In this document: piece by piece, positions 1-12,200 of the stretch
How positions within the stretch are numbered: position 1 is the stretch's first letter
How the letters are laid out: the number at the start of each line of letters is the position of its first letter
Assembly: GCF_037975245.1 (NCBI RefSeq)
Contig: NC_092562.1
Span: 24,567,554-24,631,553, forward strand
DNA: 64,000 nt
Direction of reading: 5' to 3'
From: Apostichopus japonicus
Lineage: Eukaryota; Echinodermata; Holothuroidea; Aspidochirotida; Stichopodidae
Notes under the pieces: model-generated
What the model saw: the letters and a program-made list of their open reading frames with translations, nothing else
What the model was told of the DNA's origin: nothing
Database searches by the model: none
Made by a program: the position numbers and the translations under genes

Positions 1-44
1 GTATTATCTTATTGAGTTTGTCTATAGAGCATGGATGCATCAGC

Positions 45-145
45 AGACAGAGGGGGAGGGGAGGGGTGGGGGAGGGGTGGGGGAGGGGTGGGTGGGGAGG
101 GTGGGTGGGGTGGGACGGGGGGTGGGGAGGGGAGGGGAGCCAAGG
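45..145. repeat. G-rich tract, potential G-quadruplex on the plus strand
   Basis: Nearly pure purine/G sequence built from imperfect GGGGAGGGGTGG and GGGTGGGTGGGG units, ending at about 140. More than four G-runs of three or more lie within 30 bases at many points, the requirement for intramolecular G-quadruplex formation. No gene is seen. Confidence 0.8.
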
Positions 146-201
146 GAAGAGACAGGATGTTAGTATATCTTATATCGTACAACATTACCACAGCCCCTGC
201 A

Positions 202-1057
202 GATTTAGTGATATGACTACAGATAGTGATATGATTTAGTGATAGTGATAGTAGTGCATGATTTTAGTGATAGTGGTATGATTTAGTGATATGACTACAG
301 ATAGTGATATGATAGTGATATGATTTAGTGATAGTTATAGTAGTGCATGATTTTAGTGATAGTGGTATGATTTAGTGATATGACTACAGATAGTGATATG
401 ATTTAGTGATAGTGATAGTAGTGCATGATTTTAGTGATAGTGGTATGATTTAGTGATATGACTACAGATAGTGATATGATAGTGATATGATTTAGTGATA
501 GTGATAGTAGTGCATGATTTTAGTGATAGTGGTATGATTTAGTGATATGACTACAGATAGTGATATGATTTAGTGATAGTGATAGTAGTGCATGATTTTA
601 GTGATAGTGGTATGATTTAGTGATATGACTACAGATAGTGATATGATAGTGATATGATTTAGTGATAGTGATAGTAGTGCATGATTTTAGTGATAGTGGT
701 ATGATTTAGTGATATGACTACAGATAGTGATATGATTTAGTGATAGTGATAGTAGTGCATGATTTTAGTGATAGTGGTATGATTTAGTGATATGACTACA
801 GATAGTGATATGATAGTGATATGATTTAGTGATAGTGATAGTAGTGCATGATTTTAGTGATAGTGGTATGATTTAGTGATATGACTACAGATAGTGATAT
901 GATTTAGTGATAGTGATAGTAGTGCATGATTTTAGTGATAGTGGTATGATTTAGTGATATGACTACAGATAGTGATATGATAGTGATATGATTTAGTGAT
1001 AGTGATAGTAGTGCATGATTTTAGTGATAGTGGTATGATTTAGTGATATGACTACAG
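202..1057. repeat. Higher-order tandem array: 167-bp unit made of 78-bp and 89-bp subunits
   Basis: The landmark 'gactacaga' recurs at 215, 293, 382, 460, 549, 627, 716, 794, 883, 961 and 1050. Spacing alternates exactly 78, 89, 78, 89 and so on. This is five copies of a 167-bp higher-order unit. The 89-bp subunit differs by an extra 11 bases (atagtgatatg-type) after the landmark. Each subunit is itself built from 'tagtgata' and 'gatttagtgata' words. Copies are nearly identical (one visible change, agttatag in the first), so amplification was recent. Confidence 0.95.
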
Positions 1058-2248
1058 AACAAGTGACATCTCAAGGAGATTTGTTTTATATTTTGCATAT
1101 TTACTCTCCACCACATTTTGTATTCTACAAATACTTCACATAATGGTACCCTCTTGAGATTGCTACAGCTCAGGTACTCTCCCATTTTGTTGTACCCATG
1201 ACAACAGGTTTTAGATACAGTTGTAAGATTCTGATACAAGTTAAGACAGAATATTAATGAAATTTGTTGTTCATATTCTATAATTATGAGTGCATGTTTA
1301 TTGTCATTACTAGCACGAAAAAAATATTCTGACACATATATAGATACTCTGAAATTTAGCTATTACGATGTGCTTAGTATATATAGTGTCTACGTACAGT
1401 CCCGAACATAAACCGTCTTGTTTTGTTGGTGCCCTGTAATCCTACAGCTGGGCATAACTTCAAGATTTATTAACTGACACATCATATTAAGTGCTGTAAT
1501 TGCTTGCTGGTGTCTTTACAGTACATAGATTATACCCAAAGAAAAATACCGCTCCTGTTTATGTACATCCACTACTGTACTGCAAACCATCGCACGCTCA
1601 TCTGTAATCGGTTTCGAAACCCAGCTCCGTTCGAGTTGTTGGTTCTAGCAGGCTTTAGAACAAACATGATTTGAGGCCAGTTTACCTGCCGGGAGTAATC
1701 TATCGAAGCCCCTTAATGACTTGAATTGGCTTAATTTGTAGCTGATCATTTTGAGGGACTTATATGCATTCTGCTGCATGATACGCTAGCCAAGACATGA
1801 TAGAATTAAGAGGGAGCTGAGGAATATAGGGTTTACTCTAGTTTTAACTTTGGCTGGTAGTAGTAAATACCAATCGCCGTCGCATACTAGTATTTGAGTT
1901 GAGAAATTTAACCCTTCACTGATGAGGTTCCATGTTTTGAAAACCGTGATCATGATGAATTGCAAATTTAGTTTTATTACATCAGTAGAATATAAAGAAT
2001 ATATACAAACATTAGCTCTAGACCAGTATTAATTTGCCCAGTCCAATATGCTAGCCAAGGGAAAAGAAACGTAAAGCAATTACATATGTACAGCTGCAAA
2101 GCTGCATTTGTGACATGTCATAATCTGAGATATGGTTAATTAATAATCGATTAATTGGCCTACTCAGAACTCAATCTACTCCAGTTTAATTAATTTATAC
2201 TCAAGACTAACAACAACCAAAAAGCCACATTTAGTGGAGTCTATCATT

Positions 2249-2540
2249 TTAGAACATAAGACAAAAATCTCACAAAGAAGTATAATATTAAACCTTGAGG
2301 TGTGGGGTATGAAATTCCCCACACACCCCCCTCCCCGGTTCCCAATCCATATTAGAACATATGACAAAAGTCTAACAAAGAAATATAATATTTAAGCTTG
2401 ATGTGTGGGATATAAAATTCCCCCCACCCCCCCCTCACCATTCCCAATCCATATTAGAACATATGAAAAAAAACTTACAAAGAAGTATAATATTTAACCT
2501 TGAGGTGTGGGGTATGAAATTCCCCCACCCCCCCCATCAT
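2249..2540. repeat. Three tandem copies of a ~102-bp unit
   Basis: 'ttagaacata' begins at 2249, 2352 and 2454 (spacing 103 and 102). Each copy continues to 'gtgtggg-tat-aaattcccc' and a C-rich tail. Copies differ by several substitutions and by length of the C-run. Confidence 0.9.
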
Positions 2541-3152
2541 CTTTATCTTTTTCTTTTCTTTCCCTCCACCCCTCCCACAACCCATCCCCTCACTGTGCAG
2601 TTCAAGTTTAAATCTGGTCTACATGCATACCAAGCTTTGCAACTTCTTAGATGTTTGTTCATGGAGCTCCAATTAATTTTCATCACTCTCGGCGATCCCC
2701 ACGGTAGCAGTATATATATATTTTCCAGAAACAAGAACCGCGAGCTTTAAAAGAAACACGAAAGAAAGAATCGAGTCTCCTTCGCTTCATGCACAGGGTG
2801 GCCTTACTGTGTTTTTTGGTCCGCAAAGATTTCAGGATTTCGAGCCTATTAGCATTCAAGTGTGAACACAAGGCAAAGAGCACGTCAGACTCTCGACTGA
2901 TAGTAGTAATTCATATTACCAAGCGTCAGAGTGTCAAGTCTGTAACTGTGGTGGCCATAAAATCATGAATAAACCTGCTGAGCTATCAAGTTACAAATTC
3001 AAGTCTTGTTAATGCCAACAAATAAATCTCATAGAGCACAACGACTATGTACATGTCATTTCGTATATGCTGATCGTGTTAAACTACTACCACATGTCAC
3101 TTTTTATGCTCCTGTAAAACAACATTTTACTCTAAGTGTCTGGAAAGATATT

Positions 3153-3545
3153 TTACCCTTGGTGTGTTTTAAATCCATTATTGTGTTTCTTTCCTTAAAA
3201 AATTCAATTAGAATTTTTTTTTTATGATTATTATTTTCTTCACCCTTTTATGTTTTTAATCCATTAATGTTTTGCTTTCCTTAAAAATTCAATTAGATTT
3301 TTTTTTTTTTTTATTATTATTTTTTTTTTTCACCCTTTTATGTTTTTAATCCATTATTGTTTTCCTTTCCTTAAAAATTCAATTAGAATTTTTTTTTTCA
3401 CCCTTTTGTGTTTTTAATCCATTATTGTTTTCCTTTCCTTAAAAATTCAATTAGAATTTTTTTTTTCACCCTTTTGTGTTTTTAATCCATTATTGTTTTC
3501 CTTTCCTTAAAAATTCAATTAGATTTTTTTTTTTTTTTTTTTTTT
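3153..3545. repeat. Tandem array, ~68-90-bp units with poly-T spacer
   Basis: The core 'tgtttttaatccattattgtt...ccttaaaaattcaattaga' recurs five times, with unit starts at about 3155, 3241, 3331, 3399 and 3467. It is separated by T-runs of variable length that account for the unequal periods. The last two complete units are near-identical. Confidence 0.9.
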
Positions 3546-6500
3546 GGCAAACCTGATAAATTTTAAGTTGTGTACATTAACTGAAACATGCAGTCACCTC
3601 GTCAGGCCTTTTTGAATATATGTTGGACATAATATAAGCACTTTATTTAGGTCACATATTTGTTAATTTGTTATAAATTTATTTAACTAGTAGTGAATAT
3701 AAAGCCTGTTTTTTAAATTATTTTAATTGAATTTTAATTTAAAGGTAAAATAACCTTTAATAGGGATATATATTGTAGCCAGCTCTCTGTTCTGTATCTT
3801 TAAAGTAAGAATTCTTTTATGCGCAAAAGACAATTGTTAAGACTTGCAGCTAGTTTAAAAGTGATAGGACAGGTTGATCCTTCAGATTAGCTACCATTAC
3901 TATAGCATCCATCACCTCCCACCCCTGCATCCCATCCCCTCCTCCCACCCACCTCTTCCCTCCCTCCCTCATCCCAATCCACCCCCACCTTCTCTCAGAT
4001 AGATGCCAGTTTACCTATGATAAAGCTACACCACTTGCAGCTGTTAATTGCATCACAATCACTGTCATTTTCACAAGACCTTCAGCTGGGTCTATATATC
4101 ATTGCAATATGAGGCATATATAGTACTGTTATTCCTTTTACATCTTCAGCTCAAATATATTGAATGAATACAGCGTAAAACTGTGAAGGATACATGTATA
4201 TATATGCATCAAACTATGAATACATTATGAGAGCTGTATGGAGACAGTCTGTTTAAAATGCCACAACGATGCATGATCAAGGTCTTCAGTCGGTTGGCTT
4301 TTCAAGGTCACGTTGTCGTTGGTTGAATTTCATGAGTATTTGCATGCAAACAGCTGTTGTAAAAGGAAAACTGGCATTTGGGGATTTATATAAGGAATAT
4401 ATCTGGAGGTTGAAAATACTAGAATTAACTAGGTAGGATTCTACCTAATCAAAAAGAAACGTGTTATGTTCGGCAGGTTCTACAAAGTTTTGTATTACAC
4501 TGTATTTCATACCACAGAAAGAATTATTTGACATTTGACCTTTGAATTATGCTGGGAAATCAGCCTCATAACAGGGAAGATGATAGATATTGGGGAGTAT
4601 GAGGGAGGCTGGAGGGGGGGGGGAAGGGTAAATATAGAGGGAAATGAAATTTTTTTTTTTTTTTATCAAGTATGGAAAAATGAACTTTGCTTATCCTAAA
4701 AATTCCTTCCTTGCATCTCATATCCAATCATCATTTTGTAATACAAAAATGAAAGATCATAAAATCATGCAACATCTTTAAAATACCCAAACTTTTCAAG
4801 CAAGTCACCGACCATGTATAGTGAATAAAAAACACTGAAGTACCTTATCAGCTGTAGTATTTGAAACAATATATGAATCCACATTTTAATTCAGACACTA
4901 GTTATGAAATTCAATTATAAACTCAGTGAGTGATTTTCTGGTGAGGAAAAGGCACGAGTTGTCTCAAAAACCACTGTGGCCTTGGAAATCAAGCTGTTTT
5001 TATTGTAATCTTCGTCTTCTTCTTCTTCTCCTTCCTCTTAAATTCTTCTCTTTTTCCGAAGAGACTACATCAGACAACCTTGACGCCAATTTAATAATTC
5101 TTATTAAATATTACACAGATATGAAAATCTATGGACAAAGTTTAAAGATTTTATCTTTTCCCTCTCTCTCTCTTTATTTATTTATTTATTTTTGTTTTGT
5201 TTTATTTATATTTGTTATTTTTATTTTCTTGCTCGGGCAGCTGTTCTATGATTTTCATGCATCAAGGCATCATCTTGCAAAAGGATCACAAATTCTTTGT
5301 AATTTTTTTATTTATTTTTTATATTTTTTTTTAAATGGAGGATACAGCTGGTTGTATGTGTTTTGAACATCTCATAAGAGCAGGAACATTAATGTTAATA
5401 TTATCATATTCTCAAAGCAATTTTGGCATTTAGGTGTGGGGATGTCATGAGTTAACCTGCACTTTATATGCAATTGTCTAACCATATATCTTCTGGCTTG
5501 CAGTTTTAATTTAAAGACTGATTTTTTTCTTTGACCTTCGTTGTCGTTGTTATAATTTTTTATTTTTTAATGTTTTTATTTTAATTTTTTGCGTCCGCGT
5601 GTGACTGCGTGAATTGTTTTGGGAGGTGTCGGGAAAGTCGCCGAGAAGGTATTGTTTCATAAATGTTGCAAAAGTGCAGCATTGCAACTTACCAGTTTGC
5701 AATTGGTTGTTTAAGTCTCGGTCAGAGCACTGTATATTTAACACCAAAATCCTATATGGTGCATGGACATTAGAATCAATGAATAAAATTCTAGTCAATC
5801 TAAATCTAAAATCCATAAACCAATCGCTTTCTCCATCCCCTCATTTGCTACGCTCTAACTCGGTGTACGAGGACTAAATCCATCCTTCCAGGCAAATGTT
5901 TGTATTAAATCCTTGTAAAGTGTTTTTTTTTTTTCTTCCTTCTTGCCCTCATCTGTGTATTAATTCTCTTGTAAGACTTGAAGCTGCATGCTAAAGAATA
6001 CACTTAGCGCTTTTAATGATTGTTCCAATCAACTCCCCTGGACTATATAATCCCAAATCAATAACAAAGATTCTTTATACTCTTTATCTCAATTCAAAGA
6101 TCGGTCTGGAGTTATTACCAGAAGGCGGCTACATATCCTGACAGGGTTTAATCCTCATGGGATGGATTTTATTTCTTTACAGGAACTCCCTTTTTTTAGT
6201 GTTGCAGCAACCATTATAACCTGTCTTCCATTAGGACAACCCAACCAGCAAAAACTTTTCTCTTACGATATTATTATACTTTGATTCGTCTGTTCAAAGG
6301 GGTTCTCAGACAGTATGTCATTCAGCTACGAAACACTCGTAATTTAATCGTGTGTGCACACGTCAGTAACACACATATAGGTATCATCAGTGTACACTTA
6401 CAGTATGTATGCCTGTGTACACCATCTGACTGTACCTCTCTCTACACAATACTTGGAAATAATCACAACTTAATCCAAAAGGATTTAATTTGTTTGGATT

Positions 6501-9088
6501 TAAAATGTGGTGCTTTTAATTATTTTGTTGTGGAATTTTTAATTTATTTTTAATTAAAAAAGCAAAATCTCCTAATTGCTCATGTATTCTTACAGAATTT
6601 TTCTCTGCAATTTTTTTTGTCTAAGGGGAAGAAAAAAGAGGTCCTGTTTGGATATGTAAACATGCGGCCATTGTCTATATTTCCATATATATATCCATAT
6701 ATATATCCATGTGAAAACAATAACAGGATATTGAAAATTGATGGATTTAATTAATTTTTGTCAGCGAATATGGTACTGTAAGCATTTTTCAGAAATAATG
6801 CAAGTCATATGATTGGTACTACTGGTGGAATCATTACAGCAATTATCATTTTTATCACTTTTCTGCAAGAAAACATTTTGGATGAAAACCATATACAGAA
6901 GAATTTGTGGATATTCTAGCAGTTATTTGGTACTTTTCATTCATCCTACGAGTGAATGAACAGGAGCCTGGCATATTGAAGCATGTGTTACTCCTACAGT
7001 ACTTTGAACTTTATCAACACAAATGTGAAGATTTTAGCAAATTGTTCAAAACGAAAAAATTTCAATCACAGAGCATTTCAGGCAAACCCCTTACAGTTGG
7101 ACATATCGCCCGCAATATTTTATTTGGGATTTTACGGACTATATTACCATTGAATATTCAAAGGAACTAACTAGGAGAGTTTATTTAGCTGCAACAAATA
7201 GAGCGAGACTCGATCCTGTTAATTTTGAAGCAAGCTAAATAGCATCAAATGTAGAAAACATTAAAGGAGGAAAATGGGATTACAGTAGTATTGAAAATAA
7301 TAGTATTAGCCACAAGGAAAGTTAACTTGATCTTGGCCAATCTTGGCTGTACTATATCTATAACTTATTCTTTGTTAAATATATATACAGCCCAAAGCTG
7401 AAAACAAAAATACAAAGTTCAAAATTCAAAATTGAATCAGTTGATTGGCAGATGTCCCTAGCATATTCTAGTACTGACTTAATTAGTATTTGTATTAGTA
7501 ATTAACTCAGTGAATCAATTAAGGTGTAGTCTATTTGATGTATTTTTAATTCCAACTTAATTGTTTTAGTTCAGGTCCTTGACATTTAGATGGTGTGTCA
7601 TATATCACACGTACCAACATATCTATAGCTACAGCTGGTTATGTTTGACTTTCACAATGTATAGATCGGATGTTAACTTTGGCAGTTCAAATTAAAAAAT
7701 TGTAGTACTACCTAAAACTACAGTTTACAATTTCATTCCATTTCACTCTTTGAAGTATTCGATGTCATAAGCTAATAAACGTACCAGCGTAAAATGGTTG
7801 GTTTACGGCTTTCGATCTATGGTGACGATTTCCTTACCAGCAACAATTATACTCCATTGGCCAATTCTGTCCCTTGTATATACTTTGTAATTTCCTCCCA
7901 AATCACAGTGTGAAAACAGCTGTGAAAAGTTGTTTGCTGTATGCAAGCTGTTGACGGACATTTCAGTCTCGAGTCCAAATTTGGCTTTAGTATCTACAGC
8001 CATTTTGCAATCACTTTCCGAGTGGACGCAGCTCGTGGCTTTAATTATAGATCAAAGAGGAGAAGGACAGATTTTATTTTGGAAATTTTGAAATCTACTG
8101 TACTTTATGCTCAAGTTTGAACATAAAATGTGCTCTCCTATTGGTCCATTGTTTAAACCAATTATACAGGGACAGTCACATTTATAACCTGGTTGTATTG
8201 TGTCTTCCAGTAAGTCACGTTCTTAGGGAACCATCATCTGTATGTCGTCTGTTGTTGACACATGTGGCATCATTAACGCGTCTCCTTTGTTTTTGGTGGA
8301 ACTAATTTAGGCATACATTATCCTTTTAACGACGACGACCATCGGGTTAGCTGGTGGCATTGCCACCCCAGTTAGTATTCGTGACTTCAGTTCCTGGAAA
8401 TGACACCAATTGGAGGATAAATGGGAGAAAGATGTTATATGTATGACATGTGTGACATTATTGCATAGACAAGATATAAATACAAAATAAACTCAAACAA
8501 AACTGCAGGAATAGTCTGTGATTTTATAATATTTGGCTGTTATAATAGATGCCAGGTTACGTGTGCTTGGAGGAGACCCGGTTTCTATCGCCGACTGGAA
8601 ATTCTTTCATTTATTAAACCCACGTATCGACTGGGTGGGTGGATTGCATGGATAATCTTGTATATCACTACTCTGTAGTTTATACTGTATATATGTGTTT
8701 AGAAGCTGTTAACACATATAGAGCTGAAGAACGGTACAGTAAATTAAAGATTATACAGTTGGCAGGACTTAGTTTTTTTTAATTTAGATGCTAGTAGTCA
8801 TTTCAAGCATAAATAAGCTTCAAGGTCGCAAAAAACCTTGTCAAGTTAAGCAACGTCTCGTAACGAATGGCACAATGCTGATCTATGGGATATATATCAG
8901 ACATTGCATAATTTTATAGTCTTCAACTGTCGCAAATGAATCACATCTTCAAGTCATATTGCTGTTTGGAATTAAGGTAAAGACGGGAGTCTTCAGATAC
9001 CTGGCCAGCTGATTTGATATTACTGGCCTGTTTTATTAATATTATTATCATTTTTTGGATGTTGGATCAGCCCATTAGGCCTGTCATC

Positions 9089-9222
9089 ATGGAATATAGC
9101 GGTCGTACTACCACCTATAAAAAGTCCAGGCCTGTCCTTACTCGCAGCATGTCTAAGAGTATTCATATTCGCAAGCTGTCGGAGCCAATATTTCGTCTTT
9201 CCCATCCTGTGTTTTCCAAAAG
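9089..9222 (+). CDS. PDE4: Candidate alternative first coding exon of PDE4 (44 aa + 2 nt)
   Basis: An open frame ends at a good donor (AAAAG|GTAAC). It ends in phase 2, exactly what the next exon needs: AG joined to C gives Ser, producing [13 protein letters not shown]4 long forms differ by alternative 5' exons spliced at this same FD(V/M)(E/D)NG boundary. The peptide is short and Lys/Arg/Ser-rich ([20 protein letters not shown]), as many PDE4 isoform N-termini are. The ATG at 9089 has a good context (A at -3, G at +4). An in-frame ATG at 9059 would add 10 residues but has a poor context. The 5' edge of the exon and its promoter cannot be placed. A chance ORF is the main alternative. Confidence 0.5.
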
Positions 9223-12200
9223 GTAACGGTGTGTCCGCCTATTTATTTGTTTTTTCTTATTAATTTATTCACTTTTTGGTTTTGTGGTGATGCTTATTGG
9301 TAATACATTGTATGGTAGTAAAGTAAGTTTTGTATGTATACGGTGGGGTGATAACAATAAAAGGTATAGGCTGACCTGGGACAAAATCAGTCATGGAAAA
9401 GAAATTTTTGAAAACACCATGCATGGATATTTTTATAATTAATGGAAGCAAATATCATTAGAATATTGAATGGGTATAATTACTATACTTAAACATTATT
9501 ATGGAGGAGTAATTCATGTGTATATAGACCACATTAAGCCTAATTAATTCACAGCAGTAAAACACCAGAGCTATATTTATTACTCGTCTGATCAGCTGCT
9601 TATTGTAGTCCTGTCGAACAGCTTGAGTCACCAGCTATCACCATTTTACGGAAGTGAAAGTTATTTTTACTGTAAATAACCGACGTTTGTTTAGAATAAT
9701 ACCACAAGGGGGGTTCAAAAACCTTACCACAGTCGAGCCAGACTGTTATGTTAATAGATATATCGTCACTCTTAAAATATTGACAAACCACACTTACGTA
9801 GCAGATGAACCTAGCCTAGCCTAATTTGCATATAAGGATCAGGGCTGAAGTTGTTGTGGTCATCATAGTCAGTGAGACCTGCTATAATAACTGCAGTGTT
9901 TGCACTGAACATTGCATATTGCTTTCGTCAGTGAATCCAAAGAGATTTACACAGTCTCAATTTCAGCGATATAAAATGGAACCAGCTGCGTATAGCTACT
10001 TTAAACCAAGACTGTTTGATTTCTCTTGTTTATTAAATATGCTGAGGAAAAGAGGAATTCTCAAGTCTGGACTCTAATGTAAATTTTGCTTTGCTTGAGT
10101 ACTGTCAGTTTGGTCGGAACACCAAGGTATTCCTACACATCCCATGCAAAAGTAGACGGCTCAATTCAATTTTTTTTTTCTTTTTTTTTCTTGACCTCAG
10201 TGCATGATGGCAAGTGCTTTGAGGGTCAGATTGCCATAAAATGCGTGTTTAAACTTGAATATAGGCGACCATTTTTGTTGACTATCTTGCTTTATTTGGG
10301 GTCAGTACACTGATGACTTACGAAAATTAATGTTGACCAAAAACATGACTTATGAAATTGTTTAAAACCACCGATATAAAAATATACTTAAATTTAGATA
10401 CCAATTTTATGTTTTTTACGGGGGAGAAATGACCATTTAAACATGTATGAGGCCTATCAATTAAAATGGCTGGACTATTTAGTCTAACATACAGATCATT
10501 TTAGGACAGTATATACCTCATATGCAACGCAAAGCCCAATATTAAAACATAAGTCACTTATATATATAGTTTAGTTGGCTTAAATGACTCAAATAAGATA
10601 CATGTTTACAATTATGCATTAATTAATTTGTCAATTAATCATGAATGGTAATGAATGCCATCCAAGTTTGTCCTGCTGTCCATGTATATGCAAAGCACAT
10701 CTATTGGTTTAGTTACTAGACTTTGTACAAACAGTCGATCTATACCACTGCATAGCAGGAAAAGCAAGCGGCATCATTCATTAGCTTTAAAGGCTGAGCA
10801 TTCCCTAGATTTATCCTGCTTATGAAAACTAAATATCCTGAAAACTGCAGAATTGCTATAGAAACATTATAAATACTAATACTGTATCTAAGAAAAAAAT
10901 TCTCTTATTCATCTTTCTATGGCTGAGATCGACTGGTTAAAAAATACAAATTCTTGCGTTAACTTCATCCTTTAATGAATTTGGTTATTAATATTGTGTG
11001 GGCATCTAGGTCTCTCATGATTCTTATATGTATTAACGTATCAGATGCATCTCTGCAACTCCTTGGTGAATGTAATATAGTACAGTCGAGAACGGCAAAT
11101 TTTAATCCATTCATAGGCTTTTACCTAGATAGAAATCCTTAGATTTATGACTCATGGAATTGTACCTGCCATTCTTTCATATTTGCCTTCATTTCTCCTG
11201 GGCAGTTAAAAGCTACGAAATAAACTGTAACACCCAAGTGGCTATATAGACCTGTATATATATGTATGTATACGTCCATAATTTATTAAGGTATACCATA
11301 GATTTCAATCCATATCCCCAGTCCTCCGGGCTTTAGTAAGTCTGTGTTTTGATGTTTTTTAACCTCTTCGTGCTGAGTTATAACATTTTTAGTTGTACTC
11401 TTTAAGGATTTATAAGTCATACCCTTACATGCACCTCGGTGTGATTGGAGAGAAATCGGACACTTTGGTCTGTTACATGATCTATGAAGAGAGTTTTAAC
11501 ACCGTATCTGGTTTCAGCTTTTTGATGTTTATTTTTTTGCTCTTTGTTTTTTCTTCATTATTGATCTGGAACTGATCCAAGTCCCATCCATGTTGTCAGT
11601 CAGTCGTGACAAATGCATATTAATGTAATAGAGAAATGTCAAGGCTTTTAGTAATATTCCTGAGGATTCGTACAGTGTACAGTCATTAGTTTATATATTG
11701 TACTTATAAGGAAACACTTGGAGTTCATTTTTGATAGATTTTCTGATCGGTAGGTGTGATCATACAAAAAATCACATGTCACATATGAGATGACTTCATG
11801 CGGCAGTTCGACTTTTTAATAGTGTCGTTTTTCTTCAAAATATTTGAACGATTCCAAAAATATTGTTTGTTTATGTGATCAATTGTAAACAAAATATCTA
11901 ACATTACTTTAAAGGCACCATTCAAGCAGTTTGCCAGCTGTAAATAATAAAAAATAATTTGAAGGAGGAACCAAGGATATGTAGATTCAATTTTGTTGAC
12001 AGGCACCAAGGAGGCCAGCTGGTCATATAATCATAGTTATAGCTCGCAATTTAATAATTAGGTGAAGAGAAAATGTGATGAAATAATGCAATTAATGTAA
12101 CAAGGGGAAGATTATTGGAGAGAGGGAGAGGGGGTTGGGAAAGGAGGGAGAACTGTAGGATATCCATGTTAATATAAAATAGACATAATGAACACTCTAT

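Larger units (their letters stand above)
1058..9058. other. Non-coding region upstream of the first candidate PDE4 exon
   Basis: All reading frames here are short with no family resemblance. It is AT-rich with long T runs, two tandem arrays (2249-2540, 3153-3545) and pyrimidine-rich patches (for example 3895-4000). The PDE4 transcript could extend here through other 5' exons, but I see none I can support. Confidence 0.6.

Noticed and set aside
1917-1955. CTGATGAG...GAAA string suggesting a hammerhead core
   Set aside because: No complementary stem II between the two boxes.
7803-8003. Minus-strand 66-codon frame
   Set aside because: Balanced composition, but no homology recognised and no splice or promoter context.
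9964-10077. ATG frame [12 protein letters not shown]... as another PDE4 first exon
   Set aside because: It reaches a stop with no GT donor in the right phase, and no resemblance to PDE4 N-termini was found.
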